DNA from: Poritiphilus flavus
GTDB taxonomy: Bacteria; Bacteroidota; Bacteroidia; Flavobacteriales; Flavobacteriaceae
Assembly: GCF_009901585.1 (NCBI RefSeq)
Contig: NZ_WXYO01000007.1
Location: 248,001-312,000, forward strand
Reading direction: 5' to 3'
DNA length: 64,000 bases
Position 1 is the stretch's first letter, and each line of letters opens with the position of its first letter. Positions 43,615-52,031 of this stretch are shown piece by piece. The translations under genes and the position numbers were made by a program. Below the pieces are notes generated by a model that saw only the letters and a list, made by a program, of their open reading frames with translations, ran no database searches and had not been told where the DNA came from.

Positions 43615-44031
43615 ATGAGCATGAGAATTTCTACGGACAAGAGTGAATTAGACCTGGATGTAATCCATGAATACATCAGTAACCAGTCTTACTGGGGCAG
43701 GGGAAGGACTGTGGAGCAGGTACAGAGAACCGTTGATAATTCACTTTGTTTTGGAGGATATGTTGAAGGGAAACAGGTATGTTTTGGCCGGGTAGTAACA
43801 GACAAAACGGTCTTTGCGTATTTAATGGATATTATAGTGTTTGATCCCTTCCAGGGCCGGGGTTATGGCAAGGAACTCCTTCGATACATCATGGAGCACG
43901 ATGCGATCAGGAATGCGTCTACGGTTGCGCTCAAAACCAAAGACGCACATGGCTTTTACGAAGCATATGGGTTTAAGAGCATAGGAGATTCCAGCTTGTG
44001 GATGGCCAGGGACACCCTGTCCTTATTATAA
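43615..44031 (+). CDS. GNAT-family N-acetyltransferase
   Basis: This 138-residue GNAT protein has the acetyl-CoA motif [19 protein letters not shown], followed by [18 protein letters not shown]. The N-terminal part ([19 protein letters not shown]) resembles small single-domain acetyltransferases seen near biosynthesis genes. The acceptor is unknown. It is between hisH and hisA with very short gaps (two and seven bases), so it is transcribed with the operon. It might be neutral cargo, or might modify an operon product or a by-product. Confidence 0.85.
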   Translation: MSMRISTDKSELDLDVIHEYISNQSYWGRGRTVEQVQRTVDNSLCFGGYVEGKQVCFGRVVTDKTVFAYLMDIIVFDPFQGRGYGKELLRYIMEHDAIRNASTVALKTKDAHGFYEAYGFKSIGDSSLWMARDTLSLL

Positions 44032-44038
44032 AACGAAT

Positions 44039-44815
44039 ATGAGAATAATACCGGCGATAGACATCATAGAAGGTAAGTGCGTAAGGCTTTCCAAAGGGGA
44101 TTACAGTACCAAAAAGGTTTACAATGAGAACCCTCTGGAGGTTGCCAAGGCTTACGAAGCCCATGGTATCACATACCTGCACCTGGTTGACCTTGACGGT
44201 GCAAAATCCCGGCATATCGTAAACCATAAAATTCTGGAAGCGATTAGCCAAAAAACCAATCTCAAGGTCGATTTTGGCGGAGGCCTCAAATCTGACGAAG
44301 ACCTTAAAATTGCTTTTGATTCCGGGGCATCTCAGGTCACAGGAGGTAGTATAGCAGTAAAGGATAGCCAAACATTCCTGGGCTGGTTGCAGAACTACGG
44401 CCCGGAACGTATTATCCTGGGGGCAGACGCTGATAATGAGCTTGTAGCCATTTCCGGGTGGCAGGAAGCCTCTGAGGAACAACTGATACCCTTCGTAAAG
44501 CGTTATCAGAAAAAAGGGATTCAATACGTCATCTGCACGGACATCAGTAAAGATGGTATGCTGGAAGGCCCTTCATTTGATCTTTACACAAAATTGTTGA
44601 AGCAAACGGCCGTAGTAAAGACCGAAATAACTTCCAGTGGAGTACAGGACAAAGAGGTACCGGGAATAAAGTTAATAGCAAGTGGGGGAATATCAGATAT
44701 CGGGGAGCTCCCTCAACTGCAACGCATGGGTTGCGAAGGAGTGATCATTGGCAAGGCCATTTACGAAGATAAGATCAGCCTTAAGCAACTGGAACAATAC
44801 ATTATAGGACAATGA
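44039..44815 (+). CDS. hisA: ProFAR isomerase
   Basis: HisA is the (beta/alpha)8 isomerase that opens the ribose of ProFAR. This 258-residue form has the catalytic Asp8 in [15 protein letters not shown] and a second acid in [15 protein letters not shown]. It carries an extra stretch of about 15 residues ([16 protein letters not shown]) before the final [14 protein letters not shown], not present in the E. coli enzyme. It overlaps the DinB gene by four bases. Confidence 0.95.
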   Translation: MRIIPAIDIIEGKCVRLSKGDYSTKKVYNENPLEVAKAYEAHGITYLHLVDLDGAKSRHIVNHKILEAISQKTNLKVDFGGGLKSDEDLKIAFDSGASQVTGGSIAVKDSQTFLGWLQNYGPERIILGADADNELVAISGWQEASEEQLIPFVKRYQKKGIQYVICTDISKDGMLEGPSFDLYTKLLKQTAVVKTEITSSGVQDKEVPGIKLIASGGISDIGELPQLQRMGCEGVIIGKAIYEDKISLKQLEQYIIGQ

Positions 44816-45342
44816 ACGACAACGACATCAGTGAAAAAATGCGGTCAGAAATGGTCAAAAACGCGCATTACCGCATGGATGAAAGCAGCAGGATGATCAG
44901 CATATGCCTGGATCAGATAGGGGAAAAAGAAGTCTGGGCAAGGCCAAATAATATTTCAAATAGCGTGGGTAACCTGATTTTACATCTCTGCGGGAATATC
45001 AGGCAATATGCCATAGCATCGCTTGGGCAGACCCAGGACACCCGCGATAGGGATAGTGAATTCTCCGCCAGGGAAGGCCTGAACAAAAAGGAGTTGTTCG
45101 CCAAGCTCAGGGATACTGTAGAAGAAGCCAAATCCGTCATGGAAAATACTCCGGTATCAGAGTTGATCAGGCCAAGGGAAGTCCAGGGATTTAGTTTTTC
45201 AGGAATTGGGATCATCACGCATGTTGTGGAACATTATTCCTATCATACAGGACAAATCGCCTTCTGGACAAAACAATTAAAGAATGCGGACCTCGGTTTT
45301 TATGACGGGGTCGATCTCAATGTGAAAAATTCAGATACTTAA
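44812..45342 (+). CDS. DinB-family (DUF1572) protein
   Basis: This 176-residue protein is a four-helix DinB/DUF1572 type with three His that would coordinate a metal: [12 protein letters not shown] and [19 protein letters not shown]. Some DinB-family proteins are metal-dependent thiol S-transferases (bacillithiol, mycothiol); others are unknown. The start overlaps hisA by four bases, which couples its translation to hisA. It is followed by hisF after 19 bases. Confidence 0.85.
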   Translation: MNDNDISEKMRSEMVKNAHYRMDESSRMISICLDQIGEKEVWARPNNISNSVGNLILHLCGNIRQYAIASLGQTQDTRDRDSEFSAREGLNKKELFAKLRDTVEEAKSVMENTPVSELIRPREVQGFSFSGIGIITHVVEHYSYHTGQIAFWTKQLKNADLGFYDGVDLNVKNSDT

Positions 45343-45361
45343 CACCAAATTAGCACAAGAA

Positions 45362-46117
45362 ATGCTTACAAAACGCATTATTCCCTGCCTTGATATTAAG
45401 AACGGACGCACCGTAAAAGGGGTAAACTTTGTAGATCTCAGAGATGCCGGAGACCCGGTGGAACTCGCCGCCATCTATGCGGAAAAAGGGGCAGACGAGC
45501 TGGTCTTTCTGGATATCTCTGCGACAGAAGAACGAAGAAAAACCCTGGCGGATCTGGTTCGTCGGGTGGCCGAAAAGGTAAATATTCCTTTTACGGTTGG
45601 AGGTGGGATCTCCTCAATAGAAGATGTGAACATCCTCCTGAAAAACGGAGCGGACAAAGTATCGGTAAATTCCTCTGCGGTAAAGCGCCCGGAACTGATC
45701 AACGAACTTGTGGCCAAATTCGGATCACAGTGCATAGTCGTAGCTATTGACGCTAAAAAGATAGGTGAGAATTGGAAGGTGCACCTGGTAGGAGGAAAGG
45801 TTCCCACGGATGTTGATCTGTTTGAATGGGCTGAAGAAGTGGAGAAGCGTGGCGCCGGTGAGATCCTGTTTACTTCAATGGATCATGACGGAACAAAGAA
45901 CGGGTTCGCGAACGAGGCTTTGGCTCAGCTTTCAGAATCCCTTAAAATTCCGATAATCGCTTCAGGCGGAGCCGGAAATATGCAACATTTTGTGGATACC
46001 TTTGTCGATGGGAAAGCAGATGCGGCTTTGGCCGCCAGTGTCTTCCATTTTAAAGAAATTGAAATAGCAGACCTTAAAGAAACACTTAAACTCAACAATA
46101 TTCCGGTTAGGATCTGA
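45362..46117 (+). CDS. hisF: Imidazole glycerol phosphate synthase, cyclase subunit
   Basis: This 251-residue (beta/alpha)8 protein takes ammonia from HisH and makes imidazole glycerol phosphate and AICAR. The catalytic Asp11 is in [20 protein letters not shown] and the other acid in [10 protein letters not shown]. Further motifs are [17 protein letters not shown] and [19 protein letters not shown]. The partner HisH is 1.7 kb upstream. Confidence 0.96.
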   Translation: MLTKRIIPCLDIKNGRTVKGVNFVDLRDAGDPVELAAIYAEKGADELVFLDISATEERRKTLADLVRRVAEKVNIPFTVGGGISSIEDVNILLKNGADKVSVNSSAVKRPELINELVAKFGSQCIVVAIDAKKIGENWKVHLVGGKVPTDVDLFEWAEEVEKRGAGEILFTSMDHDGTKNGFANEALAQLSESLKIPIIASGGAGNMQHFVDTFVDGKADAALAASVFHFKEIEIADLKETLKLNNIPVRI

Positions 46118-46197
46118 CGGCCAATTCAATGAGCTTAATTGATCATTGAGAACTGTATTCCTGGCAGATATATTTATAGAGACTTAATTATTAAGAT

Positions 46198-46809
46198 ATG
46201 AAGATTGATTTTACCAAAAGTCCGGATAATCTGGTTCCTGCAATTGTACAGGATAATGAGACAAGAAAAGTGTTGATGCTGGGTTATATGAACGAGGAAG
46301 CCCTGAACCTGACGAGGAGCAGCGGTAAAGTCACGTTTTACAGCAGATCTAAACAGCGACTCTGGACCAAGGGGGAAGAAAGCGGGAACTATTTGCAATT
46401 GGTAGAGGTGAAAGCCGACTGTGACGCGGATGCGCTTTTAGTTTATGCTACTCCGCAGGGCCCTACCTGCCATACCGGAAGTGATACCTGCTGGAATGAG
46501 GAAAATGACCCCAATTATGGATTTTTGAGTCAGCTTGAAGGGATTATTGCAGATAGAAAAGCCCTTGCCGAATCCAAAGATCAGGCCCAAAAACCAAGTT
46601 ATGTGGCCTCATTATTTCAAAAGGGGATCAATAAAATTGCTCAGAAAGTAGGAGAGGAGGCCGTAGAAACGGTCATTGAGGCAAAAGATGATAACGACGA
46701 TCTATTTCTCAATGAAAGTGCAGATCTGCTCTTCCATCTGTTAATACTTTTGCAGGCTAAAGGCTACAGTTTGCAGGACATTGTGGGGGTTCTAAAATCC
46801 CGTCATTAA
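46198..46809 (+). CDS. hisIE: Bifunctional HisIE
   Basis: This 203-residue fusion carries PR-AMP cyclohydrolase (HisI, residues 1-~110) and PR-ATP pyrophosphohydrolase (HisE, ~115-203). HisI metal ligands are in VKADCDADALLVYATPQGPTC. HisE has KGINKIAQKVGEEAVETVIE, in which the Glu residues bind Mg. The two catalyse the second and third steps of histidine synthesis. It is the last gene of the operon, 80 bases after hisF. No clean terminator follows before the VWA gene. Confidence 0.95.
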   Translation: MKIDFTKSPDNLVPAIVQDNETRKVLMLGYMNEEALNLTRSSGKVTFYSRSKQRLWTKGEESGNYLQLVEVKADCDADALLVYATPQGPTCHTGSDTCWNEENDPNYGFLSQLEGIIADRKALAESKDQAQKPSYVASLFQKGINKIAQKVGEEAVETVIEAKDDNDDLFLNESADLLFHLLILLQAKGYSLQDIVGVLKSRH

Positions 46810-46871
46810 ACAAAATCGTTAAGTTTTCTTAAAAAGATCAGCCATTTTACGAAATGTAGTATTTTTATAAG

Positions 46872-48038
46872 ATGGCTATGATATCGAGAAAAGGCTTCCG
46901 CTTTTCTTCCTATGAAGCACCGGAACAGACCCCTTTTGAAAAACTCTTCGAAATTTTTCAGGAACTGATCACTCACACCTCTGGGGATGTGGATGAGGCA
47001 CTGGATTGGCTCAGGGAGTTGGACGAGGAATACGAGCTCACGGACGACGAGTACACCATAGATGATTTCATTGAAGACCTCAAGGCCAAGGGCTATTTGC
47101 GGGAAGAATTTGAAGATGGAGGTGGAGAAGGTGAGGGTCAGGAAGGTGAGGAAGGTGATGGCGATGGCAATGGGACGCTTTCCATAACAGCAAAGATGGA
47201 GAGGATCATCCGAAAAAGGGCCCTGGATCAGATCTTCGGCAAATTAAAACGCAGCGGAAACGGGAACCACAAGACTGGAAAATCCGGTAGGGGAGACGAG
47301 CATACCGGAGAGTTCCGGGAATACCGCTATGGAGATGGCCTGGAACATATTTCCATGACCGAAAGCCTAAAGAATGCCCAGATCAACCATGGGATGGATA
47401 GCTTTTCGCTGGACGAAAATGATCTTGTAGTAGAAGACACCCAGCATAAGGCACAAATGAGTACTGTTCTTATGATAGATATCAGTCACAGTATGATCCT
47501 TTATGGGGAAGATCGCATTACACCTGCTAAGAAAGTGGCCATGGCCCTGGCGGAATTGATCACCACGCGCTATCCGAAAGATACCTTGGATATCCTGGTG
47601 TTCGGAAATGATGCCTGGCCCATAGCCATTAAAGAGTTGCCCTATCTTAAAGTAGGGCCTTATCATACCAATACGGTTGCCGGCCTTCAATTGGCTATGG
47701 ACATGCTCAGAAGAAAGCGAAATACCAACAAGCAGATCTTTATGATCACAGATGGAAAGCCTAGCTGCCTGAGGATGCCGGATGGTACCTATTATAAGAA
47801 CAGTGTAGGGCTGGACGACTTTATTGTTGAAAAGTGCTACAATATGGCCAGGATGGCACGGAAATTACATATCCCGATTACCACTTTTATGATCGCTCAG
47901 GACCCTTATCTGATGCGTTTTGTGCGCCAATTCACTGAGGCGAACAAAGGCAAGGCGCTTTTCACCGGGCTTCAGGGGTTGGGGGAAATGATTTTCGAAG
48001 ACTATGAACAAAACAGAAGGAAACGATTAAGAGGATAA
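46872..48038 (+). CDS. VWA-domain protein partner of a MoxR-type ATPase
   Basis: The protein has 388 residues (a second Met at residue 3 is possible). A helical N-terminal third and a Gly/Glu-rich linker (GGGEGEGQEGEEGDGDGNG, residues ~82-100) precede a basic stretch and a C-terminal VWA domain with MIDAS DISHS (MIDISHSMILYGED) and TDGKPSCLRMPDG. The pairing with an AAA ATPase (48074) is the ChlI/ChlD or MoxR/VWA type: the VWA partner recruits substrate and the ATPase remodels it. The substrate is not known. Confidence 0.85.
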   Translation: MAMISRKGFRFSSYEAPEQTPFEKLFEIFQELITHTSGDVDEALDWLRELDEEYELTDDEYTIDDFIEDLKAKGYLREEFEDGGGEGEGQEGEEGDGDGNGTLSITAKMERIIRKRALDQIFGKLKRSGNGNHKTGKSGRGDEHTGEFREYRYGDGLEHISMTESLKNAQINHGMDSFSLDENDLVVEDTQHKAQMSTVLMIDISHSMILYGEDRITPAKKVAMALAELITTRYPKDTLDILVFGNDAWPIAIKELPYLKVGPYHTNTVAGLQLAMDMLRRKRNTNKQIFMITDGKPSCLRMPDGTYYKNSVGLDDFIVEKCYNMARMARKLHIPITTFMIAQDPYLMRFVRQFTEANKGKALFTGLQGLGEMIFEDYEQNRRKRLRG

Positions 48039-48073
48039 ACCTATTTACAACTTAAAGAGGACAAAGCGTACAG

Positions 48074-49543
48074 ATGAAAATAGAAACCAAAAAGCTGAAA
48101 ACTTTAGGTGATTTAAAGAAAAGTGGCTACATATCCAGATCTATCAAGGACGAACTACGCCATAACCTTGTAGCTAAGATAAAAAATGGTGAAACCACAT
48201 TTGAAGGCGTATGGGGTTACGAAAACTCAGTGATCCCGGAATTGGAAAGGGCCATACTATCCAGGCATAACATCAATTTATTAGGACTGAGAGGACAGGC
48301 CAAAACACGTCTGGCCAGACTAATGATAAACCTGCTGGATGAATGGATCCCCATTGTGGAAGGTTCGGAGATCAATGATGATCCCTTTAAGCCCTTATCG
48401 CGATATGCCAGGGAACTGATTGAAGAGCAGGGAGACGCCACACCGATTTCCTGGCTTCACAGGAGCGACCGTTTTTATGAAAAGCTGGCTACACCAGATG
48501 TCACGGTAGCGGATCTCATTGGTGATGTAGACCCTATAAAGGCAGCTAATCTCAGACTGTCTTATGCGGATGAACGCGTAATACATTTTGGAATGATCCC
48601 AAGGGCTAACCGCTGTATCTTCGTGATCAACGAATTGCCCGACCTGCAGGCCAGGATCCAGGTATCTCTTTTCAATATTTTGGAAGAAGGGGATATCCAG
48701 ATCAGGGGCTTCAAACTGCGCTTGCCGCTAGACCTGCAATTTGTATTTACAGCAAATCCCGAAGACTATACGAATAGGGGAAGTATCGTTACACCTTTAA
48801 AGGACAGGATTGGCTCTCAGATACTGACGCATTACCCTGAAGATATTGAAACTGCCAGGAAGATCACGGATCAGGAATCAGCGCTGGAGCAAGACCAGCA
48901 AGATATGGTCTATGTTCCGGCTTTGGCTAAAAACCTCCTGGAACAGATCAGTTTTGAAGCGAGAAAAAGTCCGTATGTAGACGCTAAAAGCGGTGTTAGT
49001 GCCAGAACAAGCATCACAGCTTACGAAAACTTACTCAGCACGGCAGAACGCCGTGCATTACGACTGGGGCTAGACCGTACGACCGTACGATTAAGTGATT
49101 TTATGGGCTTGGTCCCGGCAATTACAGGAAAGATAGAATTGGTGTACGAAGGGGAGCAGGAAGGTGCGGATACCGTGGCCACCCTGCTGATCGAGGAAGC
49201 TGTAAAATCCATATTCCCCGATTTCTTTCCTAAGATCAACAAATTGGAACACAAAGACGCGGAGTCGCCCTATGACGAGTTGATTCACTGGTTTTTTGAA
49301 GGTAACGGGTTTGAGCTATTGGACGATCTGGATGATAAGGATTACCAAAAAGAACTGGACAGTATTCCACCGCTGAACCAATTATTAAAAGAACATCAAC
49401 CCCACTTTCCTAAAAAGGACAGTTACTTCCTTAAGGAGATATTACTTTGGGGTCTGGTTGCCCATAAAAAATTGAGCAAGTACCGCTTTACTCAGGGCTA
49501 CCAATTCAAGGATGTCTATGGTAGCTATATCAGCCGTTTATAA
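48074..49543 (+). CDS. MoxR/magnesium-chelatase-type AAA+ ATPase
   Basis: This 489-residue AAA+ ATPase has Walker A GLRGQAKTRLARL, which deviates from GxxGxGKT by Ala in place of the second Gly. The Walker B is CIFVINELPDLQARIQVSLF, with Glu but Asn where Asp is usual. Sensor 1 appears as FVFTANPEDYTNRG and the arginine finger region as PLKDRIGSQI. It resembles ChlI-like ATPases annotated as magnesium chelatase in flavobacteria. It follows the VWA gene by 35 bases, so the pair probably works together in protein or complex maturation. Confidence 0.83.
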   Translation: MKIETKKLKTLGDLKKSGYISRSIKDELRHNLVAKIKNGETTFEGVWGYENSVIPELERAILSRHNINLLGLRGQAKTRLARLMINLLDEWIPIVEGSEINDDPFKPLSRYARELIEEQGDATPISWLHRSDRFYEKLATPDVTVADLIGDVDPIKAANLRLSYADERVIHFGMIPRANRCIFVINELPDLQARIQVSLFNILEEGDIQIRGFKLRLPLDLQFVFTANPEDYTNRGSIVTPLKDRIGSQILTHYPEDIETARKITDQESALEQDQQDMVYVPALAKNLLEQISFEARKSPYVDAKSGVSARTSITAYENLLSTAERRALRLGLDRTTVRLSDFMGLVPAITGKIELVYEGEQEGADTVATLLIEEAVKSIFPDFFPKINKLEHKDAESPYDELIHWFFEGNGFELLDDLDDKDYQKELDSIPPLNQLLKEHQPHFPKKDSYFLKEILLWGLVAHKKLSKYRFTQGYQFKDVYGSYISRL

Positions 49544-49548
49544 AATCA

Positions 49549-49577
49549 AAGAACCCTGACGCTTGGTCAGGGTTCTT
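49549..49577. terminator. Bidirectional terminator between convergent genes
   Basis: Perfect 12-bp arms AAGAACCCTGAC (49549-49560) and GTCAGGGTTCTT (49566-49577) enclose a GCTTG loop. It lies between the ATPase gene on the plus strand and the kinase gene on the minus strand. The T-run is short, so the strength on each strand may vary. Confidence 0.85.
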
Positions 49578-49601
49578 CCTTTCATAGCAATTATTTTCCC
49601 A

Positions 49602-51095
49602 TTATACCTGATAAGCCGGTAAATTGAAAATAAAAGAACTGCCTTCTTTCGGTTTGCTTAAAACCGTAATAGTGGTATCGTGTAGATCCATGATTTTTTT
49701 GACGATCGCCAGGCCAAGCCCGTACCCTTGTTTTTTAGTGCCCTTGTCCACCTGTTTGTAGCGATCAAAAATAAACGGCTGTTCACTCAGAGGTATGCCC
49801 GTCCCGGTATCTGTAATATTAATCTCAACGTTCTCGTTCTTCCGTTTCAGGGATAGAACAACCTTACCCTTGGGTTCCGTAAACTTAATCGCGTTTTCTA
49901 TGAGGTTTTGAAGTGCCCTTTCCACAAGGCTTACATCGGCGAAAACCATACTGTTCTCTTCAGGATTATCCAGTTCCAGCTGCACACCTTTTCTTTCCGC
50001 AATAACTTTGAATTTGGCAATAAGGTCATGAGACAATTCAGTTATGGAGAAGGGTTCCTTAACCGGTGTTACCTGTTCCGCTTCTAATTTGGAGTATTCA
50101 AACAACTGGTTGATAAGCTTTGAGAGTTTATCTACATTGTCGTGAGTAATCTGTAAATATTCCTCTTGTTCCGCCTCGCTGAGCGAACTCTTTTTCATCT
50201 GAAGCGTTTCCACGTAACCTTTCAATATGGCTAATGGGGTTCGGAGGTCGTGTGATACGTTTGCGATCAATTCACGCCTCAACGCGTCTACCGATTTCAT
50301 TTTATCTATGTTCCCCACAATGGTATCCGCCATTTCATTAAAGGAATAGGCAAAAACTTCGATATCCGATTTTTCAGGATTTTCAATCCGGACATCCAGG
50401 TCGCCCTCACGAAACTTGCGAACGGTTTGAGTGATCAGTCGTAGGTTCTTTGTGAGGAACCAAATACTTAACATGCCTATAAGGGCGGCGAATAGCATGG
50501 TCAGGATAGTGGCGCCAACACCCAGTTTTGCAAAATACTGCCCCATCAGATTGTCGCTGATAAGCTCAAATTCCCGCCCAGCCAGTATAATATAAATGTA
50601 ACCCTCGCGTCCGTCTACATTAAAACTGGCCGCGGAGAATATTTTTTGCTTTTCGGGATCCCGGGGATCATCGCCCAGGATATAGTTTTCTCCTTTATCA
50701 GCTATAAAAGAATTCACCGGATCCAGAGAGACAAACTTAGCCGGAGCATTGTCACTGTGATCCAGTACCACCGAATAGAGTATCTCCCCTGTGGTATCCA
50801 GAAGGTATACTTCTATGCTTCGGTTAACGGCCATCATATCGTGCATCAGGTCGCCAAACAGTTCTTTGTTCGGGCTACCGTCTTCCAAAAAAGGCGAGGC
50901 GTTCTGAAACTTTTCTTCGATCAGGTGATTGGCAATATTTGCATTGACCCGCTGTGCTGTGGCCTGATTGTATCTGTTGGCAAAGTAGCCCGTGATAAAA
51001 ACATAGGAAGCTCCCATCAGTACAATGATCAATATGAAAGCCAACCACAACTTTTTTACCAAACGGGGTGTAAGTGTTTTTTCCGCGTTGCTCAT
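49602..51095 (-). CDS. Sensor histidine kinase
   Basis: This 497-residue kinase has two membrane helices (about 14-34 and 193-216) around a periplasmic sensing region. A HAMP domain follows (KNLRLITQTVRKFREGDLDV), then the phosphoacceptor His in ANVSHDLRTPLAILKGYVE and an HATPase with N, G1 and G2 boxes (NLIENAIKFTEP, DTGTGIPLSE, GYGLGLAIVK). It overlaps its response regulator by four bases. The stimulus is not known. It is a BaeS/PhoR-like architecture. Confidence 0.93.
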   Translation of the reverse strand: MSNAEKTLTPRLVKKLWLAFILIIVLMGASYVFITGYFANRYNQATAQRVNANIANHLIEEKFQNASPFLEDGSPNKELFGDLMHDMMAVNRSIEVYLLDTTGEILYSVVLDHSDNAPAKFVSLDPVNSFIADKGENYILGDDPRDPEKQKIFSAASFNVDGREGYIYIILAGREFELISDNLMGQYFAKLGVGATILTMLFAALIGMLSIWFLTKNLRLITQTVRKFREGDLDVRIENPEKSDIEVFAYSFNEMADTIVGNIDKMKSVDALRRELIANVSHDLRTPLAILKGYVETLQMKKSSLSEAEQEEYLQITHDNVDKLSKLINQLFEYSKLEAEQVTPVKEPFSITELSHDLIAKFKVIAERKGVQLELDNPEENSMVFADVSLVERALQNLIENAIKFTEPKGKVVLSLKRKNENVEINITDTGTGIPLSEQPFIFDRYKQVDKGTKKQGYGLGLAIVKKIMDLHDTTITVLSKPKEGSSFIFNLPAYQV

Positions 51096-51790
51096 GTAGC
51101 GATATCTTCGTTAAACTTATAACCTACGCCCCAGGTAGTGAGTATATAGGTCGGATTGGCCATATCGGACTCGATCTTCGCCCTTAGCCTATTGATGTGA
51201 GAGTTTACCGTATGCTCGTAACCTTCAAAATTATATCCCCAAATCATGTTCAGCAGTTCGCTCCTGGAGTAATTCCTCCCTGGATTAGACGCCATCAAAA
51301 CCAGTAATTCAAACTCCTTGGGAGACAATTCTATTCGTTTGTCGTTCAGCAGTATCTTTCGCTTTTCTATGTCTATATGCAGGTTCTCAAAATTGAGGGC
51401 ACTACTTTGTTCTTCTTCCTTGGGTTGAGCGCTTGACCGTCGAATCACCGCTTTAATTCGCGCCAACAACTCCCTTATACTGAAAGGTTTAGTAATGTAA
51501 TCATCAGCGCCAATCTCCAGACCAAGAACGCGATCGATCTCTTCGGATTTAGCGGTAAGCATAATTATTGGGGTGGATTTCTGGGTGCGTAATCTTTTAC
51601 AGACCTCAACGCCATCCATGACCGGAAGCGTAAGATCCAGCAATATAAGGTCATAGTCATTTTCCAGGGCCATTTGAAGGCCGGTTTCACCATCCATTGC
51701 CTTATCTGTTGAGTAGATAAGATCGGTTAAATGGATTTCCAGCAGTTTGATGATCTCCTGGTCGTCTTCTATAATTAGGATTTTCTTCAT
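51092..51790 (-). CDS. OmpR-family response regulator
   Basis: This 232-residue protein has a receiver domain (phosphoacceptor Asp in LILLDLTLPVMDG near 52; Lys in YITKPFS) and a C-terminal winged helix (LLNDKRIELSPKEFELLVLM and GYEHTVNSHINRLRAKIE). It is the first gene of the pair with the kinase. It is divergent from the type IX cargo gene at 52032 across 241 bases, so that gene is a possible target, by position only. Confidence 0.93.
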   Translation of the reverse strand: MKKILIIEDDQEIIKLLEIHLTDLIYSTDKAMDGETGLQMALENDYDLILLDLTLPVMDGVEVCKRLRTQKSTPIIMLTAKSEEIDRVLGLEIGADDYITKPFSIRELLARIKAVIRRSSAQPKEEEQSSALNFENLHIDIEKRKILLNDKRIELSPKEFELLVLMASNPGRNYSRSELLNMIWGYNFEGYEHTVNSHINRLRAKIESDMANPTYILTTWGVGYKFNEDIAT

Positions 51791-52031
51791 AATCTAGGGT
51801 ACGAAAAACGTTAAAAAGTATCACATAAATATCACACCTCTATAAAATTAGGTGATCTGTTCCAATTCTTCAAAAGCGCTAAAAATTACTGGGATTACCG
51901 GGCTTCCAGGATGACTTTTGTCCGAAATAATCACAAAACCCTTACAAGAATCACGGAAAAGTTTAAGGTTTTGTGACATTTCTGTTATGTAGTTAAGGTT
52001 AATTTGATAGAAACTGTTAAAACATTAGAAA

